From the NCBI GenBank assembly GCA_016935595.1, contig JAFGQQ010000265.1:1-7790 (forward strand): a stretch of DNA of 7,790 nt. The letters are read 5' to 3'. Under the pieces are notes generated by a model, which saw nothing but the letters and a program-made list of their open reading frames with translations, was not told the DNA's origin and made no database searches. The stretch is from Bacteroidales bacterium. GTDB lineage: Bacteria > Bacteroidota > Bacteroidia > Bacteroidales > UBA10428. Positions 1 to 5,534 of the stretch are shown here, piece by piece; the stretch's first letter is position 1; each line of letters opens with the position of its first letter. The position numbers and the translations under genes are program-made.

Positions 1-237
1 ATTTTTTGTAATAATATCCATGCCATCATTAACCGGGGTAGAGCAGGAGGGAACAAGTTTATTTAATCCCTTTACTTCAACAACACACAGAAAACACGAT
101 CCGTAAGGTTCAATTCTTTCGTCATGGCATAGTGTGGGGATATGGTCAATGTTATTTTCATTAATAACCTCAAGTATAGTTTTACCAGGTTTGGTTAATA
201 TTTTTTTCCCGTTTATCGTTACATTAATATGATCCAT
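1..237 (-). CDS. N-terminal 2Fe-2S domain of a NuoG/HydA-like redox subunit (partial, runs off the left edge)
   Basis: Only the first 79 residues are in the window; the gene continues past base 1. They form a plant-type [2Fe-2S] ferredoxin domain, with C37, C48, C51 and C65 spaced C-x10-C-x2-C-x13-C and the local motif YGSCFLCVVEV. That spacing is typical of the N terminus of NuoG, the catalytic subunit of NADH-linked [FeFe]-hydrogenases (HydA), NAD-dependent formate dehydrogenase alpha subunits and some NfnB/GltD-like flavoproteins. The gene follows the NuoF-like gene by 21 bases on the same strand and has its own ribosome binding site (GGAG, 10 bases before the ATG), so it is almost certainly the third subunit of the same complex. 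In such complexes this domain passes electrons between the flavin subunit and the catalytic centre. No H-cluster or molybdopterin motif is visible, so the enzyme type is unresolved. Confidence 0.85.
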   Translation of the reverse strand, partial: MDHINVTINGKKILTKPGKTILEVINENNIDHIPTLCHDERIEPYGSCFLCVVEVKGLNKLVPSCSTPVNDGMDIITKN

Positions 238-247
238 CTATTAATAT

Positions 248-251
248 CTCC
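248..251 (-). promoter_or_regulatory. Shine-Dalgarno site of the NuoG/HydA-like gene
   Basis: The minus strand reads GGAG ten bases before the ATG at 237. It supports that start. It is also one of the few recognisable Shine-Dalgarno sites in the window; the three upstream genes of the operon lack one. Confidence 0.6.
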
Positions 252-258
252 GTTATAA

Positions 259-2013
259 TTATGTTTTTATAATTGCACCAAATTTGCAGGCATTATAACA
301 TTGGCCGCATTTTATACATAAATCCTGAATAATTGTATGCGGTTTTTTCTTTTCACCCTGTATGGCGTTTACCGAACATTTTTTTATACATAACATGCAA
401 CCTGTACATTTTTTTTCATCAATAGTATATGTTAATAAAGCAGCACAAGTATGTGCCGGACATTTTTTTTCATTAATATGTGCTTCGTATTCTTCCCTGA
501 AATATTTGATTGTTGTAAGTACAGGATTAGGAGCTGTTTGTCCTAATCCGCAAAGGCTGCTGTTTTTAATTTTATGAGCAAGGTCTTCCAGTAAATCAAT
601 ATCGGTTTCTTTCCCTTCACCAAGAGTTATCCTGTCAAGTATTTCCAGCATTCTTTTTGTGCCTATCCTGCAAAAAGTGCATTTCCCGCATGATTCGTTT
701 TGAGTGAAATTTAAAAAGAATTTAGCCAGATCTACCATACATGTAGTATCATCCAGAACAATAAGGCCACCTGAGCCCATAATAGCTCCTGTTTTTGTAA
801 TCTCATCATAGTCAATTTTTAAATTACCCATGCTGGCTGGAATACAACCTCCTGATGGTCCGCCTATCTGAACAGCTTTAAATTTTTTTCCATTTTTTAT
901 TCCACCTCCAATATTAAAAACTATATCATTAATTGTTATCCCCATAGGAACTTCGGCAAGACCGGTGTGCAAAATTTTACCGGCCAGGGCAAATACTTTT
1001 GTTCCTTTACTTTTTTGGGTTCCAATAGCTGTGTAGGCTTTAAATCCATTACGAATTATCCAGGGTATATTTGCATAAGTTTCAACATTATTAATGTTTG
1101 TGGGTTTTCCCCATAAGCCTTTATTTGCAGGAAAGGGAGGGCGCAGCCTTGGTATTCCACGTTTTCCTTCGATTGAAGCAATCAGGGCTGTTTCTTCACC
1201 ACAAACAAATGCTCCGGCGCCTTCTTTTATTTTAATATTAAAATTATTTTTTGTTCCAAAAATATTTTTTCCCAGGAATCCTTTTTCTTCACATTGTTTG
1301 ATTGCGATTTTCAAACGTTTTATTGCTAACGGATATTCAGCCCTCACATAAATATATCCTTCATCAGCCCCTATTGCATAAGCAGCTATCATCATTCCTT
1401 CAAGAACAGCATGAGGATCGCCTTCCAGAATGCTCCTGTCCATAAATGCCCCGGGATCGCCTTCATCGGCATTACAAATAACATATTTTTTTTCACCTTC
1501 GGCTTGCCTGGCAAATTTCCATTTTATTCCTGTTAAAAAGCCTCCTCCACCTCGACCTCTTAAGCCCGATTGTAAAATGATATCAATAACTTCTTCTTTG
1601 GTATGTTTTTTCAGTATTTTTTGAATTGCCTTGTAACCTTCGTTTGAAATATAATCATCAATTGATAAAGGATTAATAATACCACAATTTTTTAATACTA
1701 TCCTTTTTTGTTGTTCAAAGAATTTAATATTTCCATTTTTATTAATTAACCATTCTTTAATTGGAGTGTTGTTGAGGATGTGTTCTTTGAATATCTTCTG
1801 AGCTTTATCCTTTGTTACTTTAGAGTATAAAAAGCTTTTATTGTCATCAATTACTTCTACTAACACCTCATCGTAGCACATACCCATACATCCCGTTTCT
1901 ATTAAACGGACATCTAACTTGTTTTCTTTAATTTCATTTAAAAATTCGTTATAAACGGTATATCCGCCAGCAGCAATGCCGCAGGTGGCTAATCCCACTT
2001 TTATTTGTTTCAT
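259..2013 (-). CDS. NuoF/HydB-like NADH- and FMN-binding subunit of an iron-sulfur oxidoreductase
   Basis: This 584-residue protein is the flavin subunit of a soluble NADH-linked complex. Seen in order: a thioredoxin-like 2Fe-2S domain (about 1-95); the NADH/FMN-binding core with GLRGRGGGGF (150-159), CNADEGDPGAFMDRS (180-194) and GAGAFVCGEETALIASIEG (265-283); an SLBB region (about 335-400); the 4Fe-4S site C442, C445, C448 and C488; and a C-terminal pair of ferredoxin-type 4Fe-4S motifs (C536/C539/C542/C546 and C566/C569/C572/C576). The N-terminal 2Fe-2S domain and C-terminal ferredoxin domain match the layout of Thermotoga HydB and distinguish it from a plain respiratory NuoF. The N-terminal cluster has only three cysteines (C11, C42, C46); the usual first one is V6. 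The start is 4 bases after the NuoE-like stop, with no Shine-Dalgarno, suggesting translational coupling. Family assignment is firm; hydrogenase versus formate dehydrogenase is open. Confidence 0.95.
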   Translation of the reverse strand: MKQIKVGLATCGIAAGGYTVYNEFLNEIKENKLDVRLIETGCMGMCYDEVLVEVIDDNKSFLYSKVTKDKAQKIFKEHILNNTPIKEWLINKNGNIKFFEQQKRIVLKNCGIINPLSIDDYISNEGYKAIQKILKKHTKEEVIDIILQSGLRGRGGGGFLTGIKWKFARQAEGEKKYVICNADEGDPGAFMDRSILEGDPHAVLEGMMIAAYAIGADEGYIYVRAEYPLAIKRLKIAIKQCEEKGFLGKNIFGTKNNFNIKIKEGAGAFVCGEETALIASIEGKRGIPRLRPPFPANKGLWGKPTNINNVETYANIPWIIRNGFKAYTAIGTQKSKGTKVFALAGKILHTGLAEVPMGITINDIVFNIGGGIKNGKKFKAVQIGGPSGGCIPASMGNLKIDYDEITKTGAIMGSGGLIVLDDTTCMVDLAKFFLNFTQNESCGKCTFCRIGTKRMLEILDRITLGEGKETDIDLLEDLAHKIKNSSLCGLGQTAPNPVLTTIKYFREEYEAHINEKKCPAHTCAALLTYTIDEKKCTGCMLCIKKCSVNAIQGEKKKPHTIIQDLCIKCGQCYNACKFGAIIKT

Positions 2014-2017
2014 AAAA

Positions 2018-2524
2018 TTATATTTCTATATGTCTTTCGGAGATTTTATAAGATTTAATAATTTTTTTCAATTTATCTATGGTAAGGTTTCCATGCGTAT
2101 CATCATTAACCATAATTACTGGTGCCAAAGAACAACAGCCCAAACATGCAACTGATTGCAATGTAAACAACCCGTCGTTTGTAGTTTCACCAACCCCAAT
2201 TCCCAGTTCGTCCTCTAAAGCGTTTAAAATAGACTTTGCTCCATTAACATGGCATGCAGTTCCTTCGCAAATACGTATAATATTTTTTCCCTGGGGTTTT
2301 AATCTAAACTGGGTATAAAAAGTTATTACCCCGTAAATCTCAGCTGCCGGTATATTTGAAAGTTCACTAATATAATGAATTGCATGCTCGGGAATATAAC
2401 CATATGAGTCTTGCGCTGATTGAAGCAAAGGAATTAAATTGCCATCATGGTCTTTTTTCTCAAACAGATCGATTTTAAAATTTTTAATTTTTTGTGTATG
2501 CTCTAATAATTCTTTCTCGGCCAT
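2018..2524 (-). CDS. NuoE/HydC-like thioredoxin-fold 2Fe-2S subunit
   Basis: The 168-residue product is the small electron-transfer partner of the NuoF-like flavin subunit. An N-terminal helical part (about 1-75, including QDSYGYIPEHAI and IYGVITFYTQF) is followed by a thioredoxin-like domain with the 2Fe-2S ligands C86 and C91 (CEGTACHVNGA) and C127 and C131 (CLGCCSLAP); C130 is an additional cysteine next to the fourth ligand. Length and motif order are normal for NuoE/HydC. In the family this cluster sits near the FMN and is important in electron-bifurcating hydrogenases, but its role here depends on the unseen catalytic subunit. The gene starts 22 bases after the response-regulator stop and ends 4 bases before the NuoF-like gene. 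No Shine-Dalgarno is visible, as usual for Bacteroidota. Confidence 0.95.
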   Translation of the reverse strand: MAEKELLEHTQKIKNFKIDLFEKKDHDGNLIPLLQSAQDSYGYIPEHAIHYISELSNIPAAEIYGVITFYTQFRLKPQGKNIIRICEGTACHVNGAKSILNALEDELGIGVGETTNDGLFTLQSVACLGCCSLAPVIMVNDDTHGNLTIDKLKKIIKSYKISERHIEI

Positions 2525-2546
2525 TTAAATATTATGTTTATTAATT

Positions 2547-3542
2547 CTACATTTCATAAAGATTTATGATAGGATATTCTTTTACCCTTAAAATGCCATC
2601 AAGATTTGAAAGTTTGTTTTCAATAAAGGAATCTATTTCATTAAAATATGTGCCGTGAACCATAAGCACCATATTATAGTTGCCGTTAGTAAAATCGCAA
2701 TAAACAACATTATCATCCAAACATAATGTTGGATAAATATGATCAACTTTTTCCCTTTCTACCTGTAAAAGCAAATATGAACATACGCGTTTGCTTAAAT
2801 CGCGCTTTTGATTATCTAAAAATTCATCATCAAATATTTTATCTTTTGTTTTAATAATATTAGATAAACTTTCGTCCAGAATGGGATTACTTACAGGTAA
2901 AAATTCGGCTTCATCAATACCTTTTATTGTTTTAATTTGCTCATTACAGTATTTTTTACAATCATCGATGTTTTGTGCCTGAATAAGGAGGAAAATACCA
3001 TAATTTCCTTTTGTTGCATCACAATAAAGTACATGAGTGTCGTAATACAATTGCCGGTAAATAGAAAAAAAGTCAGCTTCCTTATTAATTTTTAATAATA
3101 CATAAGCCGAAAATGTTTTAATTTCTTTTTTAGGTATTTGCGTATAAACCGGCGTTGAGATTGTTTTGTGTTTAGCAAGTTCTTCAAGTTTATAAGTAAT
3201 ATCTTGTGAAGTAAAAGGCTTTTCCAGCAATCCTGTTGTACTAAGATTATGAACTTCCTGTAAATTAAATCTGTCAGAATATCCTGATATAAATAAAATA
3301 TTGGTTTCAGGGTATTTCGATTTAATTATTTTACCCAGCTTAATTCCGTCAATATCGGGCAATTTGATATCCAGCACCACAGTTTCAACTTCAATATCGT
3401 TTTTTTTATACAGGTATAATTTTTTTAAAGCATTAATACCATTTTCGCAGGGTTCAACATCATAACCTTCTTGTGTTAAGCCCATTGATAATGATCTTCT
3501 TAATGAGGATTCATCATCAACTAATAATATTCTTTTTTGCAT
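2547..3542 (-). CDS. Response regulator: receiver domain plus two Lrp/AsnC-like RAM domains
   Basis: The first gene of the redox operon encodes 331 residues. Residues 1-120 are a complete CheY-like receiver: acidic pocket D9/D10, phosphoacceptor D58 in VVLDIKLPDIDG, S86 and K108 (LEKPF). No helix-turn-helix, GGDEF, AAA+ or kinase output follows. The rest consists of two related segments, about 144-217 and 252-326. Both contain I-Y-x2-L-x2-D-x2-V-x-Y-C-D-x-T-x-G-N-Y (161-181 and 269-289), followed by a hydrophobic strand, a helix and a G-I/G-I-L turn. This resembles the Lrp/AsnC ligand-binding RAM fold, whose 'C-x4-G-(D/N)-(Y/F)' strand turn has the same spacing. A linker (about 218-250) separates the copies. 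It may sense a small molecule or assemble through RAM-type dimerisation; how it acts on targets is unknown. No histidine kinase gene is in the window. The RAM call is by eye and less certain than the receiver call. Confidence 0.85.
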   Translation of the reverse strand: MQKRILLVDDESSLRRSLSMGLTQEGYDVEPCENGINALKKLYLYKKNDIEVETVVLDIKLPDIDGIKLGKIIKSKYPETNILFISGYSDRFNLQEVHNLSTTGLLEKPFTSQDITYKLEELAKHKTISTPVYTQIPKKEIKTFSAYVLLKINKEADFFSIYRQLYYDTHVLYCDATKGNYGIFLLIQAQNIDDCKKYCNEQIKTIKGIDEAEFLPVSNPILDESLSNIIKTKDKIFDDEFLDNQKRDLSKRVCSYLLLQVEREKVDHIYPTLCLDDNVVYCDFTNGNYNMVLMVHGTYFNEIDSFIENKLSNLDGILRVKEYPIINLYEM

Positions 3543-3573
3543 ATTATTTTTATTTTATGATTGATATTAAATA

Positions 3574-3594
3574 AAAATATAATATTGCAATATT
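3574..3594 (-). promoter_or_regulatory. Candidate -7 element with adjacent 14-bp palindrome before the response-regulator gene
   Basis: Bases 3581-3594 are the perfect palindrome AATATTGCAATATT. On the minus strand it is followed, overlapping by one base, by TATATTTT (3581 down to 3574), which matches the Bacteroidota -7 consensus TAnnTTTG at all but the last base. It lies about 32 bases before the ATG at 3542. No convincing -33 TTTG was found. A palindrome at a promoter is a plausible operator, but in DNA this AT-rich a chance palindrome is possible. Confidence 0.3.
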
Positions 3595-3670
3595 TGTACC
3601 ATATTCCTCATATATTAGATTATCAGATCGTTGATGAAGATATATTATAAATATGATTTAATTAAACTTG

Positions 3671-3759
3671 TTAATTTTTTTTACACTTTTTTATTAATCT
3701 ATTATCAAATAGGATTTTAATTGTGTTAACTTTTTTTACACCATTAATTTTTTTAACAC
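3671..3759. repeat. Three copies of a 16-bp element TTAAyTTTTTTwACAC
   Basis: On the plus strand, copies lie at 3671-3686 (TTAATTTTTTTTACAC), 3726-3741 (TTAACTTTTTTTACAC) and 3744-3759 (TTAATTTTTTTAACAC). All have the same orientation and length, with start-to-start spacing of 55 and 18 bases. The last two are only two bases apart. In addition, GTGTTAA (3723-3729) and TTAACAC (3753-3759) form an inverted repeat around that pair. On the operon strand the unit reads GTGTwAAAAAArTTAA. The position 130-217 bases before the response-regulator start suggests binding sites for a regulator of the redox operon. The proposal rests on the TTAA and ACAC ends, since T-runs are common here. Confidence 0.45.
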
Positions 3760-3896
3760 CTGCTTTTCAGTCGTCCGATAAATTTTTGCGTTTTTAAATT
3801 ATACTATAAATTGTTTAGGATTAATTATTCCAAGCTTAGTTTTGGTTTAGAATAAATATAATTTGAAAAGAAAATGAGTTTAATTTAAATAACACA

Positions 3897-3922
3897 ATTA
3901 AAAGTAGGCGTTTCAACCTACC
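3897..3922 (-). terminator. Possible intrinsic terminator overlapping the pirin stop codon
   Basis: On the minus strand GTAGG, an 8-base loop and CCTAC (3921 down to 3904) form a 5-bp stem, followed directly by TTTTAATT. The TAG stop codon of the pirin gene is inside the left arm. The stem is short but is more GC-rich than its surroundings, and a T-run follows, so it is a plausible weak terminator separating this gene from the redox operon. Confidence 0.4.
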
Positions 3923-4682
3923 ACTTATTTTCGAGGTTATGTATTTGTGCATAAGTTTTATAAGAAGGTTTCAGCGGTGATTCGATTACAAAGATTCTGC
4001 TATCTTTTAAACTTATTATTTTTTCTTTATCCTGGTTTCTGATTATAAAAAATTCATACTTTTCAAGCATTTTTTCCTTAATTACAATTTCACCTTCAAG
4101 AACAAAACCCGAATATATTTTTTTATTATCCAGTTTTATAATATATTCATTTGCTGACATGGAAATTTCTTTTATTTCAATTCCTTCGGAAATCATTTTA
4201 ATTGGGGCATTTTCTCCTTTATATACTTTAATACTTTTTTCGTTTTCAATATTAATAGGAAACTTGTCTGAAGAATAATCTTTATATGACGGTTCTTTGT
4301 TGATAGATTTACTTAAATTAGGATCGAACCATATCTGGAAAATTTCAGAATATTGCAATAAACTTTCGGCATGCGTAATTCCGTTTCCTGCCTGAATAAC
4401 CTGAATATCACCAGCAGTAAGTTTTTTCCATACTTTGTTTTTATTATCGTAATGTTCAATTTCCCCCTGAATAATAAAAGTAAGTATTTCGAAACCTTTA
4501 TGAGGGTGTTCTGAAATAGTGCTGTCTTTATATGCTTTGGCAAATGACCAATAAAAAATATTTGAATAAGGTTTAAGTTTTCCATTATCTTGAGGAAATC
4601 CAATCGGCTTTTTTTCTTTAATTTCACCATTATTAAATTCACCGTCAGCTTGTTCCGAAACAGGAATGATTGTTAATGCCAT
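3918..4682 (-). CDS. Pirin-family two-cupin protein
   Basis: The 254-residue product belongs to the pirin/YhaK cupin family. The N-terminal cupin holds the family metal-binding residues: H59 and H61 in SEHPHKGFEILTFI, and H104 and E106 in GNGITHAES. The stretch GEIEHYDN (73-80) and the FQIWFDPN strand are also pirin signatures. The C-terminal part (about 160-245, ending FVIESPLKPS) looks like the degenerate second cupin. Members bind iron or another metal, and some show quercetin dioxygenase activity; the physiological substrate is generally unknown and cannot be inferred here. It is cytoplasmic, with no signal peptide. The gene is a single unit: divergent from engB across a 102-base gap, with a candidate terminator at its end and a long gap before the redox operon. 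The start begins MALTIIPVSEQADG, with no Shine-Dalgarno. Confidence 0.92.
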   Translation of the reverse strand: MALTIIPVSEQADGEFNNGEIKEKKPIGFPQDNGKLKPYSNIFYWSFAKAYKDSTISEHPHKGFEILTFIIQGEIEHYDNKNKVWKKLTAGDIQVIQAGNGITHAESLLQYSEIFQIWFDPNLSKSINKEPSYKDYSSDKFPINIENEKSIKVYKGENAPIKMISEGIEIKEISMSANEYIIKLDNKKIYSGFVLEGEIVIKEKMLEKYEFFIIRNQDKEKIISLKDSRIFVIESPLKPSYKTYAQIHNLENKW

Positions 4683-4736
4683 TGCAAAAAATTTTCATTA
4701 AAATATTAATTTCAATTAAAATGACAATCAAATGCC

Positions 4737-4744
4737 TAAATTTG
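4737..4744 (+). promoter_or_regulatory. Bacteroidota-type -7 element before engB
   Basis: TAAATTTG matches the TAnnTTTG consensus exactly and ends 40 bases before the engB ATG. A clear TTTG at -33 is absent (TTTC lies 23 bases upstream). It sits in the 102-base gap divergent from the pirin gene, whose own promoter I could not place with confidence. Confidence 0.45.
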
Positions 4745-4770
4745 TTTTCGAAAAATATTTTTTATTTATT

Positions 4771-4778
4771 AACAGGTT
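4771..4778 (+). promoter_or_regulatory. Ribosome binding site that decides the engB start
   Basis: AACAGGTT places AGG 8 bases before the ATG at 4785 and only 5 before the GTG at 4782. The same 8-mer precedes the rplY ATG with a 7-base gap. This favours the ATG at 4785 over the in-frame GTG immediately before it. Confidence 0.45.
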
Positions 4779-4784
4779 TACGTG

Positions 4785-5384
4785 ATGATAATAAAATCGG
4801 CTAAATTCATTTGTAGTAATTCTAATCCTCATTTATGTCCGAAAACTAATTTACCAGAATTTGCCTTTATTGGAAGGTCTAACGTTGGGAAATCTTCATT
4901 AATAAATATGTTAGTAGATAGAAAAAAATTGGCTAAAACATCGTCAACTCCGGGTAAAACGCAATTAATTAATCATTTTTTAATCAATGAAGAATGGTAT
5001 TTAGTTGATTTGCCGGGCTATGGTTATGCAAAGATTTCGAAAACGACCCGTATGAAAATATTGGAAATGATAAATATATATATTTATAAAAGAATTAATT
5101 TGTACTGTATATTTGTATTAATCGATTGTAGACATGAACCAATGGTTTCTGATTTAGATATGATTAATCAGCTTGGCCGAAATAGAATTCCCCTCGCACT
5201 GATATTTACAAAAACTGATAAATTAAATAAATCTAATCTCAACAAAAATGTTGGAAAATATAAAAAAGCAGTTTTAAAATCGTGGCATGAAGTTCCACCT
5301 GTGTTTATTACTTCATCTATTAAAAAACAGGGTAGAGAAGAAATTCTTGATTTCATTGAACATTCAATTAACAAGTCAATTTAA
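4785..5384 (+). CDS. engB: Ribosome biogenesis GTP-binding protein EngB (YihA/YsxC)
   Basis: A 199-residue TRAFAC-class GTPase of the EngB family, which acts in assembly of the large ribosomal subunit and is essential in many bacteria. All GTPase motifs are present: G1 GRSNVGKS (30-37), G2 around T55 in SSTPGKT, G3 DLPG (75-78) in VDLPGYGYAK, G4 TKTD (142-145) and G5 TSS (176-178). Length is normal. The gene can be read from a GTG at 4782 or the ATG directly after it; the ATG is preferred because of the spacing to AACAGGTT and because the family usually starts with a short lead before the first strand. It is monocistronic as far as can be seen: divergent from pirin, followed by a 150-base gap with inverted repeats, then prs on the same strand. 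Confidence 0.97.
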   Translation: MIIKSAKFICSNSNPHLCPKTNLPEFAFIGRSNVGKSSLINMLVDRKKLAKTSSTPGKTQLINHFLINEEWYLVDLPGYGYAKISKTTRMKILEMINIYIYKRINLYCIFVLIDCRHEPMVSDLDMINQLGRNRIPLALIFTKTDKLNKSNLNKNVGKYKKAVLKSWHEVPPVFITSSIKKQGREEILDFIEHSINKSI

Positions 5385-5396
5385 TTTAGAATAATT

Positions 5397-5457
5397 TTAA
5401 ATAGTAAACATTTCTTTACTATTTAAGGCTTAGAGTATACTATTTTAAAAGAAATGT
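5397..5457 (+). repeat. Two overlapping perfect inverted repeats between engB and prs
   Basis: TTAAATAGTAAA (5397-5408) and TTTACTATTTAA (5415-5426) form a perfect 12-bp stem with loop CATTTC, starting 13 bases past the engB stop. ACATTTCTTT (5408-5417), made of the loop and part of the stem, is perfectly complementary to AAAGAAATGT (5448-5457). The two pairings exclude each other. A further TACTATTT (5438-5445) can also pair with the first left arm. The first hairpin has no T-run after it and a very AT-rich stem, so it is not a typical intrinsic terminator. It could be an engB 3' end signal, an operator or a leader structure for prs. Confidence 0.55.
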
Positions 5458-5501
5458 GAATTTAAGTTATGAGAGTAACAATATGTTAGAAATATTTTTT
5501 T

Positions 5502-5509
5502 TTAATTTG
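5502..5509 (+). promoter_or_regulatory. Weak candidate -7 element before prs
   Basis: TTAATTTG differs from the TAnnTTTG consensus at one base and lies 25 bases before the prs ATG. It follows a long T-run and has no clear -33 element, so the call is tentative. If correct, the inverted repeats at 5397-5457 would be upstream of the transcript rather than in it. Confidence 0.25.
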
Positions 5510-5534
5510 CAGCGAAATTGAAAAACTAAATATC

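Larger units (their letters stand above)
3543..3917. other. 375-base non-coding region upstream of the redox operon
   Basis: No credible gene lies here on either strand; reading frames are short and the composition is extremely AT-rich. On the minus strand it is the leader of the response-regulator/redox operon. It contains a candidate -7 element next to a 14-bp palindrome near the gene start, three copies of a 16-bp T-rich element at 3671-3759, and at its far end the short hairpin that overlaps the pirin stop codon. The stretch 3761-3890 shows nothing I can name. The length is generous compared with the other gaps in the window, which fits a regulated promoter. Confidence 0.7.

Noticed and set aside
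1094..1624. Plus-strand open frames opposite the NuoF-like gene.
   Set aside because: They are antisense to strongly conserved NADH/FMN-binding motifs, and their proline- and phenylalanine-rich translations are what the complement of that coding sequence gives.
2079..2318. Plus-strand open frame opposite the NuoE-like gene.
   Set aside because: It is antisense to the conserved cysteine motifs of the 2Fe-2S domain and has no supporting signals.
3543..3917. Short open frames or a small RNA gene in the long intergenic region.
   Set aside because: Frames are short, AT-biased and lack start signals, and no stable GC-containing structure apart from the small hairpin at the pirin stop was seen.
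4313..4642. Minus-strand open frame, 109 codons, inside the pirin gene in another frame.
   Set aside because: The pirin frame has clear metal-binding motifs over the same bases; the alternative has no recognisable motif and lies wholly inside.
4782..4784. GTG as the engB start codon.
   Set aside because: It is directly followed by ATG, and the AGG-containing site upstream is better spaced for the ATG at 4785. The difference is one residue.
5397..5426. Hairpin after engB as a standard intrinsic terminator.
   Set aside because: The stem contains a single G-C pair and no T-run follows it on the plus strand; kept only as an inverted repeat.
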